Notes under the pieces: generated by a model
What the model saw: only the letters and a program-made list of their open reading frames with translations
Told to the model about the DNA's origin: nothing
Database searches by the model: none
In this document: piece by piece, positions 32,031 through 44,084 of the stretch
How positions within the stretch are numbered: the first letter of the stretch is position 1
How the letters are laid out: each line of letters begins with the position of its first letter
Source: Prionace glauca
Lineage: Eukaryota; Chordata; Chondrichthyes; Carcharhiniformes; Carcharhinidae
Direction of reading: 5' to 3'
DNA length: 64,000 nt
Assembly: GCA_037974335.1 (NCBI GenBank)
Contig: CM075760.1
Coordinates: 42,474,103-42,538,102 of the forward strand
Program-made: the position numbers and the translations under genes

Positions 32031-33416
32031 CTTATAGTTGTAGTGATGTTACAAACTTCATCCCCGCAGGAGGCAGTAGGAATTCTCAATCAGAAATTCT
32101 CATCACTCTGATCCTGGAGTAAAGGGATTGGGGAATTCAAATATGTGCCGGTTACATTGAACTTGTCGCAAATTTGAACCAAATAATGGACACCTCTCTC
32201 TCTCTTTCTGTCTTTTCACCCATCCTCGCTCTCTTTCTGCTGCATTGAGGAGCCATATTGACGATCTATATTGTCTTGAACGTCGTACTCAGGCTACCCA
32301 ATGACATTAGGATACAACGCTCTATAGAGTTCACTCTCTAAGTCTCCTGTTCCCACCTCATCCTCCAGGCATCATGCCTTGACGTGGCGCTAGGTGACCA
32401 CAGATTTCCATTAGATTGCTCATGATTATGCCTGACAAATTACTGTAGTGGCTTTCATTACCTCCTGCAGTATGAGTGACCAGGAACCTGTTCTGTTCTC
32501 ACCACCTGTGATTAGGCATACTGGAAGAATTCAGACCCTGATATTCAACACTTGGTGACAAGGAGAACACATTACAAAGCCACGATATTTTAACCCCAGG
32601 GTTTTAAACTCCAGCCCCCGCAATCTAACCAGAACTGGTTCATCCGAGGAAGCGAGATTAAAATTAAACCTGGATTGGGGATAATAAAGAGACAACAACT
32701 CACGTGTGGCCTATAGAACAGGACTCAGTCCATCCATCCTCCTCTGGAGAAAAGCCCCTTGTCCAAGGATTCTCAGTCCCATTGCAGTCTTCAAAATTCA
32801 AATTCCTGGGGAGAAGAGAAAATCATTCATTAAAATATCTGAAAATGTTTAAAGTAAACAGCACGAGAGCCCAGGATTCCCCCTTCTCAGTTACACTGTC
32901 TCTCAGTAAAATCTCAATATTAATTCATGGGGAAAAGAGAGAGAAATATATTAAAATACCAGAAAATGTTTAAATTATCTCTTTCTGTCTCTTTATTTAG
33001 GTCTTCTGTCTCTCTCTCAGTAATTTCATTGCAGTGTTAATGTTAGCCTTGTGACAGCAATACATACATTTTAAAACTTTCAACTTTAAACCCTATCTGT
33101 GACTCTGTGTGAATTCAGAGCCCAGGTCAGTGCCAGATTGAGAGGGGGGTCAGTATTGAGCAGAATGGACAGACAGTTAGATAGAAAGTTTGAAGAAACT
33201 ACAGGGAGTGTTTGGAAACATGTTGGGGGTTGTGGAAAGTTCAGTGTGTAACAAGCTGAGGGAAGGGGTTTCGAGTTCACATCTTGCTGCTGTTTGGGGC
33301 AATGGGAGTTGCCTTTGCATTTCCAGGGAGCTGTGAACCCTCAGGGCTTTCTGCCTGTCTCTGTTTGAACAGTTTAATATGTTTAAACACTCAGATCTCT
33401 GGCCCTTGTTGGGAAT
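32031..33416. other. Intergenic with local duplications, no gene
   Basis: 32820-32970 contains two similar stretches ending AAATATCTGAAAATGTTTAA and AAATACCAGAAAATGTTTAA, about 145 bp apart. 33010-33060 has the reversed tail of the repeat at 27715. No coding sequence recognised. Confidence 0.4.
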
Positions 33417-33563
33417 GATGTGGGTATGCCGGCATTGGACTGGCGCAAACACAGTTTTTTAATTCACCTGACGAAGAGGGTAACCTCGAAAGCTTGCTTG
33501 CTTGTGAGAATATTATCAAATAAATCGGTTGGACTAAAACCTGGTGTTGTCAGACTTTTTACC
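33417..33563 (+). repeat. Foldback-type element, internally deleted
   Basis: The left arm start TGTGGGTATGCCGGCATTGG is joined by a deletion to CACCTGACGAAGAGG and the right arm AATAAATCGGTTGGACTAAA through CAGACTTTTTACC. The right arm is nearly identical to the arms of the palindrome at 43798. Confidence 0.75.
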
Positions 33564-33599
33564 TTGTTGGGAATATCAGAATATCTCACTGCCCAGCCC

Positions 33600-33850
33600 C
33601 CCAGTACACACACCCCCCCAAACCCCCACCCTGTGTGTGTGTTGTCCCAAGTCTGGAGAATTCCCCACAGTCCCTTGAAAGTTTTTAACCTCCCTCTGAG
33701 AAACCCCCCCCCCTTTTTAAAACAAATTCCCTGTGGTGCACAGCAAGATCCCACAGGACACAGTCAGCTGTGTGGAGTGTTTTTTACTTTGGGAAATGTT
33801 TATATATAGAGAGAGAGAGTGAGGCAGAGAGAGGCTGAGGCAGAAATTAA
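33600..33850 (+). repeat. Member of a local duplication (with 34370-34600)
   Basis: The blocks CCCACCCTGTGTGT, AAAACAAATTCCCTGTG, AAGATCCCACAGGACACAGT and TTTGGGAAATGTTTA recur in the same order about 770 bp downstream. Copies are moderately diverged. Confidence 0.6.
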
Positions 33851-34369
33851 ACTGACAACAATTCACATTGGGGTTTTCTTTCATATTTTATTAAGAGATG
33901 AAATATAGATGGGAATGTGTGGGGAGAGGGGAGGGGGTGCAGGGATTGGGAAGAACACTGGAGAGACAGAGACAGGGAAATTCTATAGCCCCCCCCCCCA
34001 AACCAAATAGAAATTCCTGGGAAAACAGAGAAAAGAATCTGGAGTCAGATAGCTCAGAAACAGGCCCTTCGGCCCACCAGCTCAATGCTGGCCCATCAAA
34101 TCCCAATCTATACTCCTCCCATTCCCCAGCACTTGCTCCGTAGCCTACGATGCCTCGGAGATTAAAGTGCTCGAATTTACCCAACCCCCTTTCCAGCTTT
34201 TACCTTGAACCCTACTCTGCGGTCCCTGAGCCAGATCTCGTTTCAAAATAAAATGTGTGGTCGCTGTCGCAGTGCGGGGCAAAGGTCAGAGGCCCAGTGT
34301 GTGCACAGCAAGATCCCACAGCAGCAGCAATGTGAACCTGAATCAGATAGGACACAGTCACCACACGCT

Positions 34370-34600
34370 CTCACCTGCTGTGAGCCCCCTTTCCCACTCC
34401 CCACCCTGTGTGTCTGCATTGTCCCAAATCTCCAGAAAAGCTGGAACTACTCCTTAAAACACAGCAAACCCTTTTTTAAAACAAAATCCCTGTGTGCACA
34501 GGAAGATCCCACAAGGTGCAGTCAGCTGTGCTGAGTTTTTTAATTTGGGAAATGTTTACACAGAGGGAGAGAGAGGCTGAGACAGTGAAATCCCCCCCCC
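34370..34600 (+). repeat. Second member of local duplication
   Basis: Same block order as 33600-33850: CCCACCCTGTGTGT, AAAACAAAATCCCTGTG, AAGATCCCACAAGGTGCAGT, TTTGGGAAATGTTTA. Open frames inside are low-complexity. Confidence 0.6.
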
Positions 34601-34759
34601 AATCCCCCAAGACCATCACAATTCAACTGGAGCCCCTGTCCCTCACTGAGGCCCCCCTCCCTCTAACAGCCTGTGTCTCTCCCCCTGCATCTAACCCACA
34701 CCTCCAGCTGTTTCCATCCCTCCCTCTTACCCTCCCTCCCTGTCTCTGTCTCCCATCTA

Positions 34760-34925
34760 CTACAGAAGAGACAGAGAGAGAGAGAAACAGACTGGGAGAG
34801 AGAGAGAGACAGAAAAACAGACAAGAGAGACAAGGAGAGAGAGAAACAGAAAGACAGAGTGACAGGGAGAGGGAGAGACAGGAGAGAAAGGGAGAGGAAC
34901 AGAGACAGGGACAGAGAGAGAGATT
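34760..34925 (+). repeat. GA-rich simple repeat
   Basis: Imperfect (GAGA)n/(GACA)n tract. The long arginine/glutamate-rich open frames here are a by-product of the repeat. Confidence 0.85.
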
Positions 34926-35195
34926 TGATATTGAATTGTGTGCGGTCACATTATTGAGTGTCCTGTAATTTGGTGATTGTTTTATACAGAGAGGCAGAGA
35001 GAGAGGTGAAGGCAGTGACATTCTCTCCCTGGCACCCCGGCAAGCTCAAAGACACTGCAGACACAAACTGCTTTGGTAAGTTTCCCAACATCTCCGTCTC
35101 TCTCTCTGTCTCTGTGTGTCTCTATCTCTCTCCCAGTAACTTTATTGCAGTGTTAATGTGAGCCTTACATGTGACACTAATGAGCAGCGGCCGGG

Positions 35196-37221
35196 CCGGA
35201 GTGGGCAAGAGGTGACACTGGGTGGTGTAGTGCCTGGGAGTGTTACAGCGACCCCTGGTGGCCAGGAAGGGAAATAGCAGCAGGACTGTCTCTGTCCAAA
35301 GGCTTCCCCCGTTCAGCTGCTCAGAGACACTGGGAACTTCTTCAACTGGAAACTTCAGCTTCTCACATTCACCCCCTGTGTTCAGTCAATGTTTAATAGA
35401 CAAGCTCTGTAGTGAAATCAGAATCAACTTGTTCACATCAAAGGGGATGGGAATCTGAACCATTCTGCTCAAAAAGCTCTGCTTGCCTTGAAATTTCAAT
35501 GGAAATGTTCAAGATGAGAATTTATAGATGGAACTCATGTTGCCTGTGGAACGCTCATGATGCCACAATAAGATCAGTACCGATATCTCACAGGGTTGTC
35601 TGACTGGAGAGATGTCAGAGATGGAGGGGTTAAATATAGAGCTACAGGGGCTGAAGCTCAGTTTGGTTAGAAATTGGCAGTACAAAGAACAAAGAAAGTT
35701 ACAGCCCTGGAACCTTTTACTATTGTTTGTCAGCATCAGGTAGACCAGGAGTTAGGGAGAAAAACAGGCATCTACCATTTCAGCCGTTTCATTCTGACGG
35801 GAAACATGAAATTCATCTCGGAGTTAAAGCATTGAGCTGACTATTTTCTGCTGACTGCTGAATGGCCTCTCCTGCGCTGTAACCTTTTCTCTGCGTTCTA
35901 TCAAGGAAATCTGATTCAAGTTAAAACAGAAGCCGTTTCACATAATTTCTGAGTCACTTCAGTTACGATTTCACCAGATTTTTAACTCTATGCATCACAC
36001 TCATCGTTTTTTATTTTCCTCCTCTTCCCTTTCCATTGGTTCTGAATTTTCTGTGCTTTTTATTCTTGTTGTAAGTCTCAGCTGCGTCTTCCTCTCATTC
36101 CGATTTTGCATGTTAACTTCTCTTTTACGACTTTATTTCCAATTCTCTTCATTTTAACCTGTTTTAATTTTCTGTTTCGGGATATGTTTTGGTCTATTTT
36201 CCCCTACCCGTGGACTTTGCTACCACGGTTATTGAAACCTCGATATTCCAGACCCTGCCCCAGTTATAATTGCATTGGACCATGTCTATATTCCTGTTAG
36301 CTGACACGTTAATTACGGCATTAACCCTGACTATTTGTTATTGCATGCAACGATATTTGAATTGATACTGCGTTAACCAGTCACATTTTGCATCAAACTA
36401 TGACTGACACTGTTCAAATTATGGTCTGTTCTGTCACAGCTATTCCCGCTTCAGTGTATTTATTTTTTATATATATATTGCATGGACAGTGTCTCTGTTC
36501 CCAGTGCACTTTGTGATAATATTTCTAATCCAGGTTTCAGAACTTTTTTCATCTGATGGTGTTTGTGTTTATTTTACACGGGGCCATTTGACAAATGTGA
36601 GGACATTAGAGACTCCGAACGCGAGTATTTGGAGGCCTTCACTGCCTTTGTAGCTCAGCTGGACAAAGGAAGCATTGCACAGTTTCCATATGGCCCAGAA
36701 TTTAAATGGAACTATCTCCAGCTGCAGAGACTCCCTCCCTCCATCAGAGCTGGTCGTGATTTATAATAGTTCACTGAAATACTTTGGGAGCATTATACAC
36801 TGATGAATAAACCAAATGCAAGAGCTGATCTGGCACCAGAAAACAGTCAACAGTTGGTAGTGTGTCAGAGATTGGAAGTGACAATATTTGGTTAAACATC
36901 GGACGACAGTTCAGTGTCTACCGCCATCCATTCCACTTGGAGGGGACACAAAGCCATGGTTTTGTGGAGATAGGAAAAACACAAAATCTGTTGTCCTCAA
37001 TCGGCCCAAATGCAAAATGTAATTATCCACGCTGCCGTTCTGGCAAGTGGAACACATGAAATGGTGAGTTAATCTGTTTGTTTACTGAAGTGTGACGAAA
37101 GAGCAAGTTGTTACCTAATTGTCCCTCCAGAGACTCTCATTCAGAATAAATGAGGGCCTCTTTGAATGTGTCGCAGAGAAGAGTTTTAAGCTTCTGAAAA
37201 CCCTTTAGTTCCTGAGAGGCG
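35196..37221. other. Intergenic, no gene recognised
   Basis: Anonymous sequence with a decayed CR1 tail near 35860-35900. 36080-36230 is weakly similar to 2600-2730 (CTCTTCATTTTAACC in both). The last few hundred bases are the probable 5' flank of the receptor gene starting at 37222. Confidence 0.4.
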
Positions 37222-40015
37222 ATGCATGGGCCAGCGAAAGGTCTCTTCTATGCCATTTACTATCCTATTCTTGCTGCTATTGGTGTCCCTGGTAAGAGAC
37301 AAATCTCAAAAAAAAGTTATTTACATTGCTCCGTTTCTAAAAAAAAAACAATAATTTGGGTATCTTCTCTTTCAGGAACGGGCTAATTATTCTATTTAGC
37401 ACTAATGAGTTTAAGGGACTCCAACGGGGTACTGACCTTTGTATATAGGTGCCTTATTTGATATTATACCGTATAATGGTAAATTCTATGCTTTACTTGA
37501 TTGAGTCATAGAACATTCCAAGATATTATTCAACTTAATATGCTGCACAAAGGTAGAAATGCATTTAACTGGGTAGCCTAATTTGAACTATAATTGATAA
37601 CTTTGCATCTGTTATATTGTTTAACTCTGAGTTTCATTAAAGGTAGCAAAATTCGCTGGTGTTCTGAATGCAATTTTGGAACAATACCGCGTAACAGAGA
37701 AGTACAATGTATTTTCATGCCGTGATTTATTGGTGAATTAACTATTACATTGCATTCTTTGAATTAGATGAAATCCGATATTAAAGAAAAATCATATCGT
37801 GATCACAAGAATTTGCAGTGCGGCAGCTGCAATGACTGAATAGTTACAACACCATGATTGGTATTGTATACAATTGGTATACAATTGTATACAATTGGTA
37901 TACAATACTGGGCAGCCCCCAGTATTAATGTAGTCATAGGATTTAATTAAGGAAAGGTTTCAATCGGATGAATGGACACTCAAGAGTTTAAATCTGTGAT
38001 GCACGTTTTACTTGTGCTGATAAATTTCTACATTTGATTTCTCGTTTGGATATTTTTATGGGTGTCTGTGGCAAGGTCAACATTTAGAACCGAAGAATCA
38101 GAAGGAGGCCATTCGGCCCATCGAGTCTCCACCGACCATAATCCCACCCAGCCCTATCCCCTTAATCCCTCGTAATTACATTGCTAGTACCCCTGACACA
38201 AAGGGGCAATTTAGCATGGCCAATTAACCTAACACTCACATCTTTGGACTGTGGGAGGAAATAGGACTGCCCAGGGGAAACCCATGCAGAAACGGGGAGA
38301 ACATACAAACTCCACACAGTGTCTCGCAATTTAACCCGGGTTCCTGTCACTGTGAGGAAGAAGTGATAACCACTGTGCCACCATGCCGCCCATTATTACT
38401 CATCTCTGATTGCTAGTGGAAAAGGTAAAGCTGCTCTTGTTTCTCTAGCCACTGCAGTACTTATGGGGGGAGCTTTCACAAAGACATTTAAAACCGAAGG
38501 ACATAAGTAGATATTTCATACAAAATTTGATCAAAAAGTTAGGTTAGAATGGAAATCCTAAAGAGAGGTGGCGAGAAACAACCATTGAGAGCGGAAGTTC
38601 CAGATATTAGGGCCTCGGCAGCTAAAGATGCAACTATGGTGGGATAAATATCAGGGACACCCAAGGGAACAGAGTTGGAGGTAAGCTGCAGGAAGCTACA
38701 AGGACCTGGGATGAAGATACTATGAAGGCATTGACAGATGAGGATGAGATTATTAAAAACGAGACACTGCTGTACTGGGAATCAGTAAAGATCAGCGAGC
38801 ATAGACTTGATTAATGTACTGGACCTGTTATGAACAACGGCATCAGTGATAATTATTCCGAATGAGCTGAAGTTGGGTAACTAACCACGAGCTGACCAGG
38901 ATACACAGTTTGTGGCGAGCTCAGATTGCAATGTTTTCTACAAATACACATGTTTAGTTCAGCTTTGGATATTGAACGAACACCAACTGCGGGAGTCTGA
39001 GGCAAAGGGTGAGATCAGGATCGATTTGGTAATTGATTGGATGAGTCAGTAACTGGTGTTTAGATTCCGCTCTGTAACGTTTCACTATTTTTTACCTCTC
39101 ACAGCCAACTTGTTGGCGATTGTAATCTTATGCCGAGGACGGTGTGGACTCTCCCGGTGCATCACCTACTACCTGGTGGCGATTGCGGTGAGTGATTTTC
39201 TGGTCATCATTTCTGCCGTCATCCTCAATCGGATCGGTCGCATCTACTTTTCTAACAGTGTCCTATCCACCACCCCCACCTGTAGAGCCAGCGCCTTGCT
39301 GGCCTTTGCCACTCGGGATGGTTCAGTTTGGTTGACTGTGGCTTTCACCATCGACCGTTTCGTGGCCATCTGCTGTCAGAGCCTGAAGACCAGATACTGC
39401 ACCGAGAAAACAGCATTGTGGGTTATAGGAATAGTCTGTGCCCTCAGCTGTATGGAAAACTTCCCTTACTACTTTGTCTACCAGCCTTTATACATCCTGG
39501 ATGGGGTGCCCTGGTTCTGCGATATGAAGGTCGCCTTCTACACATCGTCAGCCTGGCTGGCCTATGACTGGCTGGACAAAATCTTAACCCCACTTCTTCC
39601 ATTCCTCCTGATCCTGCTACTCAACACCCTGACTGTGAGACACATCTTAGTGGCCAGTAGAGCCCGCAGGAGACTCCGAGGCACCGAGAACCAGGAAGAT
39701 CCGGAGATGGAAAACCGCAGGAGGTCCATTGTCCTGCTCTTCGCCATCTCGATCAGTTTTCTTCTCCTATGGGCTACCTACGTCGGACATTTCCTCTATG
39801 CACGGCTCGCAGGTGCGGGTTACCTCACCAGCCTGAATTTCAATAGCCCTGACTATATCCTTCAAGAGGCAACCAACATGTTCCAGTCTCTCAGTTCCTG
39901 CAACAATGTCTTTATCTATGCGGTGGCCCAGAACAAGTTCAGAGAGGAGCTGAAGAAATTACTAATTTGTCCCTTCACCACGCTCGCTGGTGGATTTCAA
40001 CAGTGGAAAAAGTAG
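37222..40015 (+). CDS. GPR139-like G-protein-coupled receptor, two exons
   Basis: Exon 1 is 37222-37291 (ATG, then GLFYAIYYPILAAIGVP, phase-1 donor GGTAAGAG). Exon 2 is 39105-40015 (acceptor ACCTCTCACAG) and restores a 326-residue seven-helix receptor, a normal length for this family. Joined at the splice, helix 1 reads GVPANLLAIVIL. Helix 2 carries YYLVAIAVSDFLVI, and helix 3 ends in FTIDRFVAICC, where DRF replaces the usual DRY. Helix 5 is LLPFLLILLLNTLTVRHILV, helix 6 is in SISFLLLWATYV, and helix 7 ends CNNVFIYAVAQNKF in place of NPxxY. Conserved Cys residues lie before helix 3 and in the second outer loop (PWFCDM). It resembles the many predicted GPR139-like receptors of cartilaginous fishes; ligand unknown. 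A SINE lies in the intron. Confidence 0.88.
37292..39104. other. Intron of the GPR139-like gene
   Basis: Holds a near-palindromic AT-rich cluster of GTATAC sites at 37865-37905, in which GTATACAATTG recurs, and a nearly complete minus-strand SINE at 38083-38393. No other exon seen. Confidence 0.6.
38083..38393 (-). repeat. Elasmobranch SINE, near full length
   Basis: In minus orientation it runs from a tRNA-like head (GGTGGCACAGTGGTTATCAC) through CCCACAGTCCAAAGATGTGA and GGCCATGCTAAATTGCCCC to GGCCTCCTTCTGATTC. It is the most complete member in the window. Confidence 0.85.
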
Positions 40016-40079
40016 CAATTATTTCGCAGGACCATCAGAATGGCCCAGTGTGTAGCTGCCTCTGTCTCTCTGACTCTCT

Positions 40080-40215
40080 TGATCTGTTTGTCAGTCTCTG
40101 TCTCGCTTGTCTGTTTCTCTCTTTATCTTTCTCGCTCTGTCTCTCTCTCTCTCTCCCACACACACTCACACACACTCACACTCACGCACTCACACACACA
40201 CACACATACATCCGC
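40080..40215 (+). repeat. CT/CA microsatellite
   Basis: (CT)n-type tract passing into (CA)n-type tract, directly after the receptor stop codon region. Confidence 0.9.
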
Positions 40216-40449
40216 ACATTCAGGAATTTGGAAGTCCCACGTTCAACATCCTACCCTTAATGTATTTAGGGTATCTCCTGTTGCACAAAGTGTTCCGTGT
40301 TGTCAATAGTCGGTGAGTCCTGAACTCAGGCGTGTCCAAATACTGGATGAGATGCGAAGCCACGTTCTGTATTTGCCCTCTCAAATGTGATGTCGTAATA
40401 TTAAAACCCGATGGATGACAATGGAAGTTGTAAAATTTGTTTACAGGAG

Positions 40450-40640
40450 ATAACAAAATAAACTGTAGATCGAGGCATTTAAAAATTGATCCTTGAGGAG
40501 TATAGTGAAAATGGAAAGGAACTTAAACGCGGAATCAGAAGGGCTAAAAGGGGCCATGAAATGTATTTAGCAAATAGGAACAAGAGGAATTCCAACTTTT
40601 TTTATGCATGCAAGATGAACAAAGGGATAGCAAGAACAGA
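40450..40640 (+). mobile_element. CR1 LINE fragment (5' half)
   Basis: GGAACTTAAACGCGGAATCA, AGAAGGGCTAAAAGGGGCCA and GAAATGTATTTAGCAAATAG correspond to the linker between endonuclease and reverse transcriptase in CR1, also found near 47190-47240. Confidence 0.6.
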
Positions 40641-40679
40641 TTAGTTGCACGGGGGAGCAATAATAGTTGGGTAGTATTA

Positions 40680-40960
40680 TTGCTAGACTATTAATCCAGA
40701 AACTCAGCCAATGTACTGGGACCACATTCTTGGATCGCGCTACAATAGATGGCGGAATTTGAATTCATAAACAAAAAATCTGGAATTAAAAAAATTACCG
40801 ATGATCTTGAAAACATTGTCGTTTGTCAAGAAAACCCAATTTGATCACTGATGTCCTTTAGGGGAGGAAATCTGCCTTCTTTACCTAGTCTTGCCTGCAT
40901 GTGATTCAGTAGCCATGACAATGTGATTGACATTCAGTTGCCCTCTGTCAAGGGTAATTA
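40680..40960 (+). repeat. Interspersed repeat (shared by five sites)
   Basis: GACTATTAATCCAGAAACTC, GAATTTGAATTCATAAAC, ACTGATGTCCTTTAGGGGAG and GAAATCTGCCTTCTTTACCT are shared, in diverged form, with 23650-23800, 43590-43790, 45930-46090 and 54050-54220. This looks like one medium-copy family of roughly 250 bp. Confidence 0.65.
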
Positions 40961-41465
40961 GGAACTGATTCATGCCATGACTAACTTTTTGATACATTTC
41001 ATAATATTGAATTTTGGTGTCACCAGACGAGAGTCATTAGTCAGCCTGCTTGGCTTTTCCTTTGGTACTGGCCTTTGTTTGAGTTTTTACCTGGTGCCAT
41101 ACATTGGCAACCTTCCTGCCGAGAGAGGACTCAAGGAGATGAAAATACAACAGAGATTCTGTGCTGTCAAGGCATCTGGTTCTCCCTCTGCCAACTATTA
41201 GTATTGTCCAGAGGAAAGGGTCAAACAAGCACTATTTGGCACCAGCTCTGTTGTGGGAGTTGTCAGTGAGCTGTCTGAGAGACAACAGATGAACACCTAC
41301 AGGACTCCACTCCAGATCTTCTGTTAGGGTTTCCTGCCTCATCCTGCTTACCCTCCAAATCCTTCACAGGTAGAGGGCTATTTACCTGTAGCTGAGTGAG
41401 GGACAATGTTGAGGACTCCCCAGAAAGCTCTCTCCCAAAGGTTAACCTTTGTGTCGCTACCTAGG

Positions 41466-41640
41466 AGCACTACGGTGGCATGGTGGTTAGTACTGCTGAC
41501 TCACAGCATCACGGACCTCTGTTCAGTTCCAGTTTTGGGTCACTGTCTGTGTTGACTTTGTACATTTTCTCTGTGTCTGTACAGGTTTACTCCAGATGTT
41601 CCACTTTCCTCTCACACTCCAAAATACGTGCTTGTTTAAA
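41466..41640 (+). repeat. Elasmobranch SINE, 5' half
   Basis: The head reads ACTACGGTGGCATGGTGGTT, ACTGCTGACTCACAGCATC and TGGGTCACTGTCTGTGTTGA, i.e. the tRNA-like start of the SINE whose 3' half is at 5056. Confidence 0.75.
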
Positions 41641-41757
41641 AAAAAATCGAATTGTTGTGTGTGTGTATTTTTTTTATTTTAACACATCGTCAGTCTAATT
41701 GGAAATTTTTTCCATTGAATCGTATCTAATTTTATTCTGTATTTCCCTCCCTGACAG

Positions 41758-42632
41758 TGAACATAATCACAATTGTGACACTGACGAGCAGAAACTGTGG
41801 TCTGTCCAAATGTGTCACTCGTTACCTGGTTGCCATGTCAGTGGGGGATCTGCTGGTCGTTATCCTCGACCTGATATTGAGACACATTCCCATTGTTTAT
41901 CATGAACAGTTTTATTTCCTGCTGTCTCTCCCTGCCACTGACTGTTCTGTCTGGTTCACCGTCACTTTCACTTTTGATCGATTTGTTGCCATTTGCTGCC
42001 CCAAGCTGAAAAGTAAATATTGCACTGAGAAATCAGCGGCTGTGGTTCTGGGAACAGTGACAGTGCTGAGCTGTTTAAAGAACATTATCTGGTATTTTAT
42101 GTTATTAAATACATATTGGCTGCGGAACCTCCCCTGGTTTTGTGATTTCACAGGTGATGTTGTGGAATCTCTGGCCTGGGGAACAATTGAGTTCCTCCAT
42201 TACATTCTAACCCCGTGTGTCCCATTCGTCCTGATTCTGCTGCTCAATGCTCTCACCGTCAGACACATTTTAGTGAGCAGCAGAGCCCGCAGGAGACTCA
42301 GGGCTCACCGCAGCGGGGAGAATCCCAGAGACCCAGAGATGGAGTGTCGAAGGAAATCCATCATTTTGTTATTTGTTATCTCAGCCAATTTCATCCTCTT
42401 ATGGTCAACATTCATGATTTATTCAATATGGAATCGCATGTATGATTTGGGCTATCATTTCACATTAGATTTTTTTGTTATGGAATTGGGCTTCATGCTG
42501 CAACTCACAAGTTGCTGTACAAATACTGTTATTTATGCCACGACACAAACTCACTTCAGGCAGCAGCTAAAAAATGTACTGAAATATCCCCTTACGCAAT
42601 TTTTCATCTCAATACAGCCTGAGAGGAAATGA
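41758..42632 (+). CDS. GPR139-like receptor, second coding exon (no first exon seen)
   Basis: Behind the acceptor CTCCCTGACAG (ending 41757) a phase-compatible exon encodes about 290 residues from helix 1 to the C-terminus. Blocks are VNIITIVTLTSRNCGLSKC, RYLVAMSVGDLLVVILDL, VTFTFDRFVAICCPKLKSKY (DRF motif), CVPFVLILLLNALTVRHILV, SANFILLWSTFM and CCTNTVIYATTQTHFRQQ. It is paralogous to the upstream receptor (shared LLNxLTVRHILV and RARRRLR). No 70-nt first exon with IYYPIL could be found between 40016 and 41757. It may use the exon at 37222-37291 by alternative splicing, which would give 314 residues. The alternatives are a missed, divergent first exon or a truncated gene. The frame itself is undamaged, which argues for selection. 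Confidence 0.82.
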
Positions 42633-42689
42633 CAACAACAAGACCTCTGACTCTTCCTATTGGGCATTCAAACTGTAAATCACCAAACA

Positions 42690-43470
42690 ACCTCACAGAG
42701 ACAGAAAGAGTGAAAGATAGAGAGAGAGGACAATGTTAGCAAAAGTGAGATTGATAGGCAAAGAGTGGCACAGAGAGGGAAAGGGACAAAGACTTGGAGA
42801 GCAACAGAATTTGAAAGCGTTTCTAACAGGTACAGGAAAATAAACAGGGAGACAGACAGAAAAAAGAGAGACAAAGAAAGTGTCTCACAGAACGAGACAG
42901 ACAGAAAAAAGAGAGACAAAGAAAGAGTCTCACAGAACGAGACAGACAGAAAAAAGAGAGACAAAGAAAGAATCTCACAGAACGAGACAGACAGAAATAG
43001 TGAGGAAAATGGCGAGGGAGATATACAGGGAATGAGAAAGGGAGACAGGAAGACAGATTGGAAGTTGTAATAAGAGAGGGAGAGGGAGACAAGGGGGGAA
43101 GCGGGAGACAAAAAGTGAGGCAGAGGGAAATAGCCAGAGACAGATAGAAACAGAGATATAGAGACACAGAACAGGAGCGAATGGGAAAGAGTGAGACTGA
43201 AAAAGTACAATGGATAAAGCAAGAGCAAAAGTCAGAGTGAGGTGGGGGAGGCAGACAGACAAATAAGTAAAAGAGGGACAGGGAGTGGGAGAAGGAGAGT
43301 GACACTGAGGTGGGGGGGGGCAGGAAAGACAGAGGAAGAGGGTAGAAAGAGGGAGAGTGGGGAAGAGGCGGGGAGACAGCAAAAGGCAGAGTGAAACATT
43401 GAGAGAGTCAGAGGCACAGAGAGAGAGCCACAAGAAACATAGAAAGAGGCAGAGAGATATATTTAAGGAC
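42690..43470 (+). repeat. GAGACA-type simple-sequence tract
   Basis: Long purine-rich tract. Near 42850-42990 a 51-bp unit (ACGAGACAGACAGAAAAAAG followed by AGAGACAAAGAAAG) recurs three times. The serine/leucine-rich minus-strand open frames are produced by the repeat and are not genes. Confidence 0.88.
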
Positions 43471-43589
43471 TTTAACGATAATCATCAGGTGGAGCTTTGG
43501 AAGATTAGCTCCCTGATTGAGGCGGTTAATGCTATCCAATCCGGGAGCCCTGCAGACATATATAATATGGTGTGTCAGGGTAACCAGAA

Positions 43590-43790
43590 TTCAGGGCGTG
43601 TACACTCAGGTGTGGATGTGATGGACTGGTGGTTTTATCACCAGAGCATTAATACAGAAACTCATGTTCTGGGCACACGGGTTCCGATCACATCACTGCG
43701 GATGGTGGAACTTGAATAAATATATCTCGTGACCATAAAAAACATTGCCCATTTTCAGAAAGACCCATCTGGTTTATCAGTGTCCTAGGG
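43590..43790 (+). repeat. Interspersed repeat copy
   Basis: GCATTAATACAGAAACTCAT, GGAACTTGAATAAAT, GTGACCATAAAAAACATTG and GTCCTAGGGAAGG follow the order of the family at 40680-40960, strongly diverged. Confidence 0.5.
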
Positions 43791-43797
43791 AAGGGCA

Positions 43798-44013
43798 GTA
43801 AAAAGTCTGACAACACCAGGTTTTAGTCCAACCGATTTATTTGATAATATTCTCACAAGCTTTCGAGGGGGCTGCCTCTTTGTCAAGTGAAGAGACAGCC
43901 CCCTCGAAAGCTTGTGAGAATATTATCAAATAAATCGGTTGGACTAAAACCTGGTGTTGTCAGACTTTTTACTGTGTTTACGCCAGTCCAACGCCGGCAT
44001 ACCCACATCATGA
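43798..44013 (+). repeat. Foldback element with perfect 77-bp palindrome
   Basis: Arms 43798-43874 and 43896-43972 are exact reverse complements over 77 bp by direct reading, with a 21-bp centre. Part of the centre (CTCTT/AAGAG) pairs further. The right side extends uniquely to CCAACGCCGGCATACCCACA. Single-arm or deleted copies are at 18837, 33417 and 51707. Confidence 0.93.
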
Positions 44014-44084
44014 CTACTAGGGAAGGGCCACAGCAATGTGGTTGACACTTAATTGCCCTCTGAACATGGGCAACTAGGCGGCAC

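Noticed and set aside
34620-35020. Long open frames rich in Arg/Glu or Ser/Leu
   Set aside because: They lie over a GA-rich simple repeat and have no domain; low-complexity artefact.
37865-37905. GTATAC-rich near-palindrome in the receptor intron
   Set aside because: Short, AT-rich and likely simple slippage; kept only as a note within the intron entry.
42680-43430. Several overlapping Ser/Leu/Phe-rich minus-strand open frames
   Set aside because: Produced by the GAGACA simple-sequence tract; no homology recognised.
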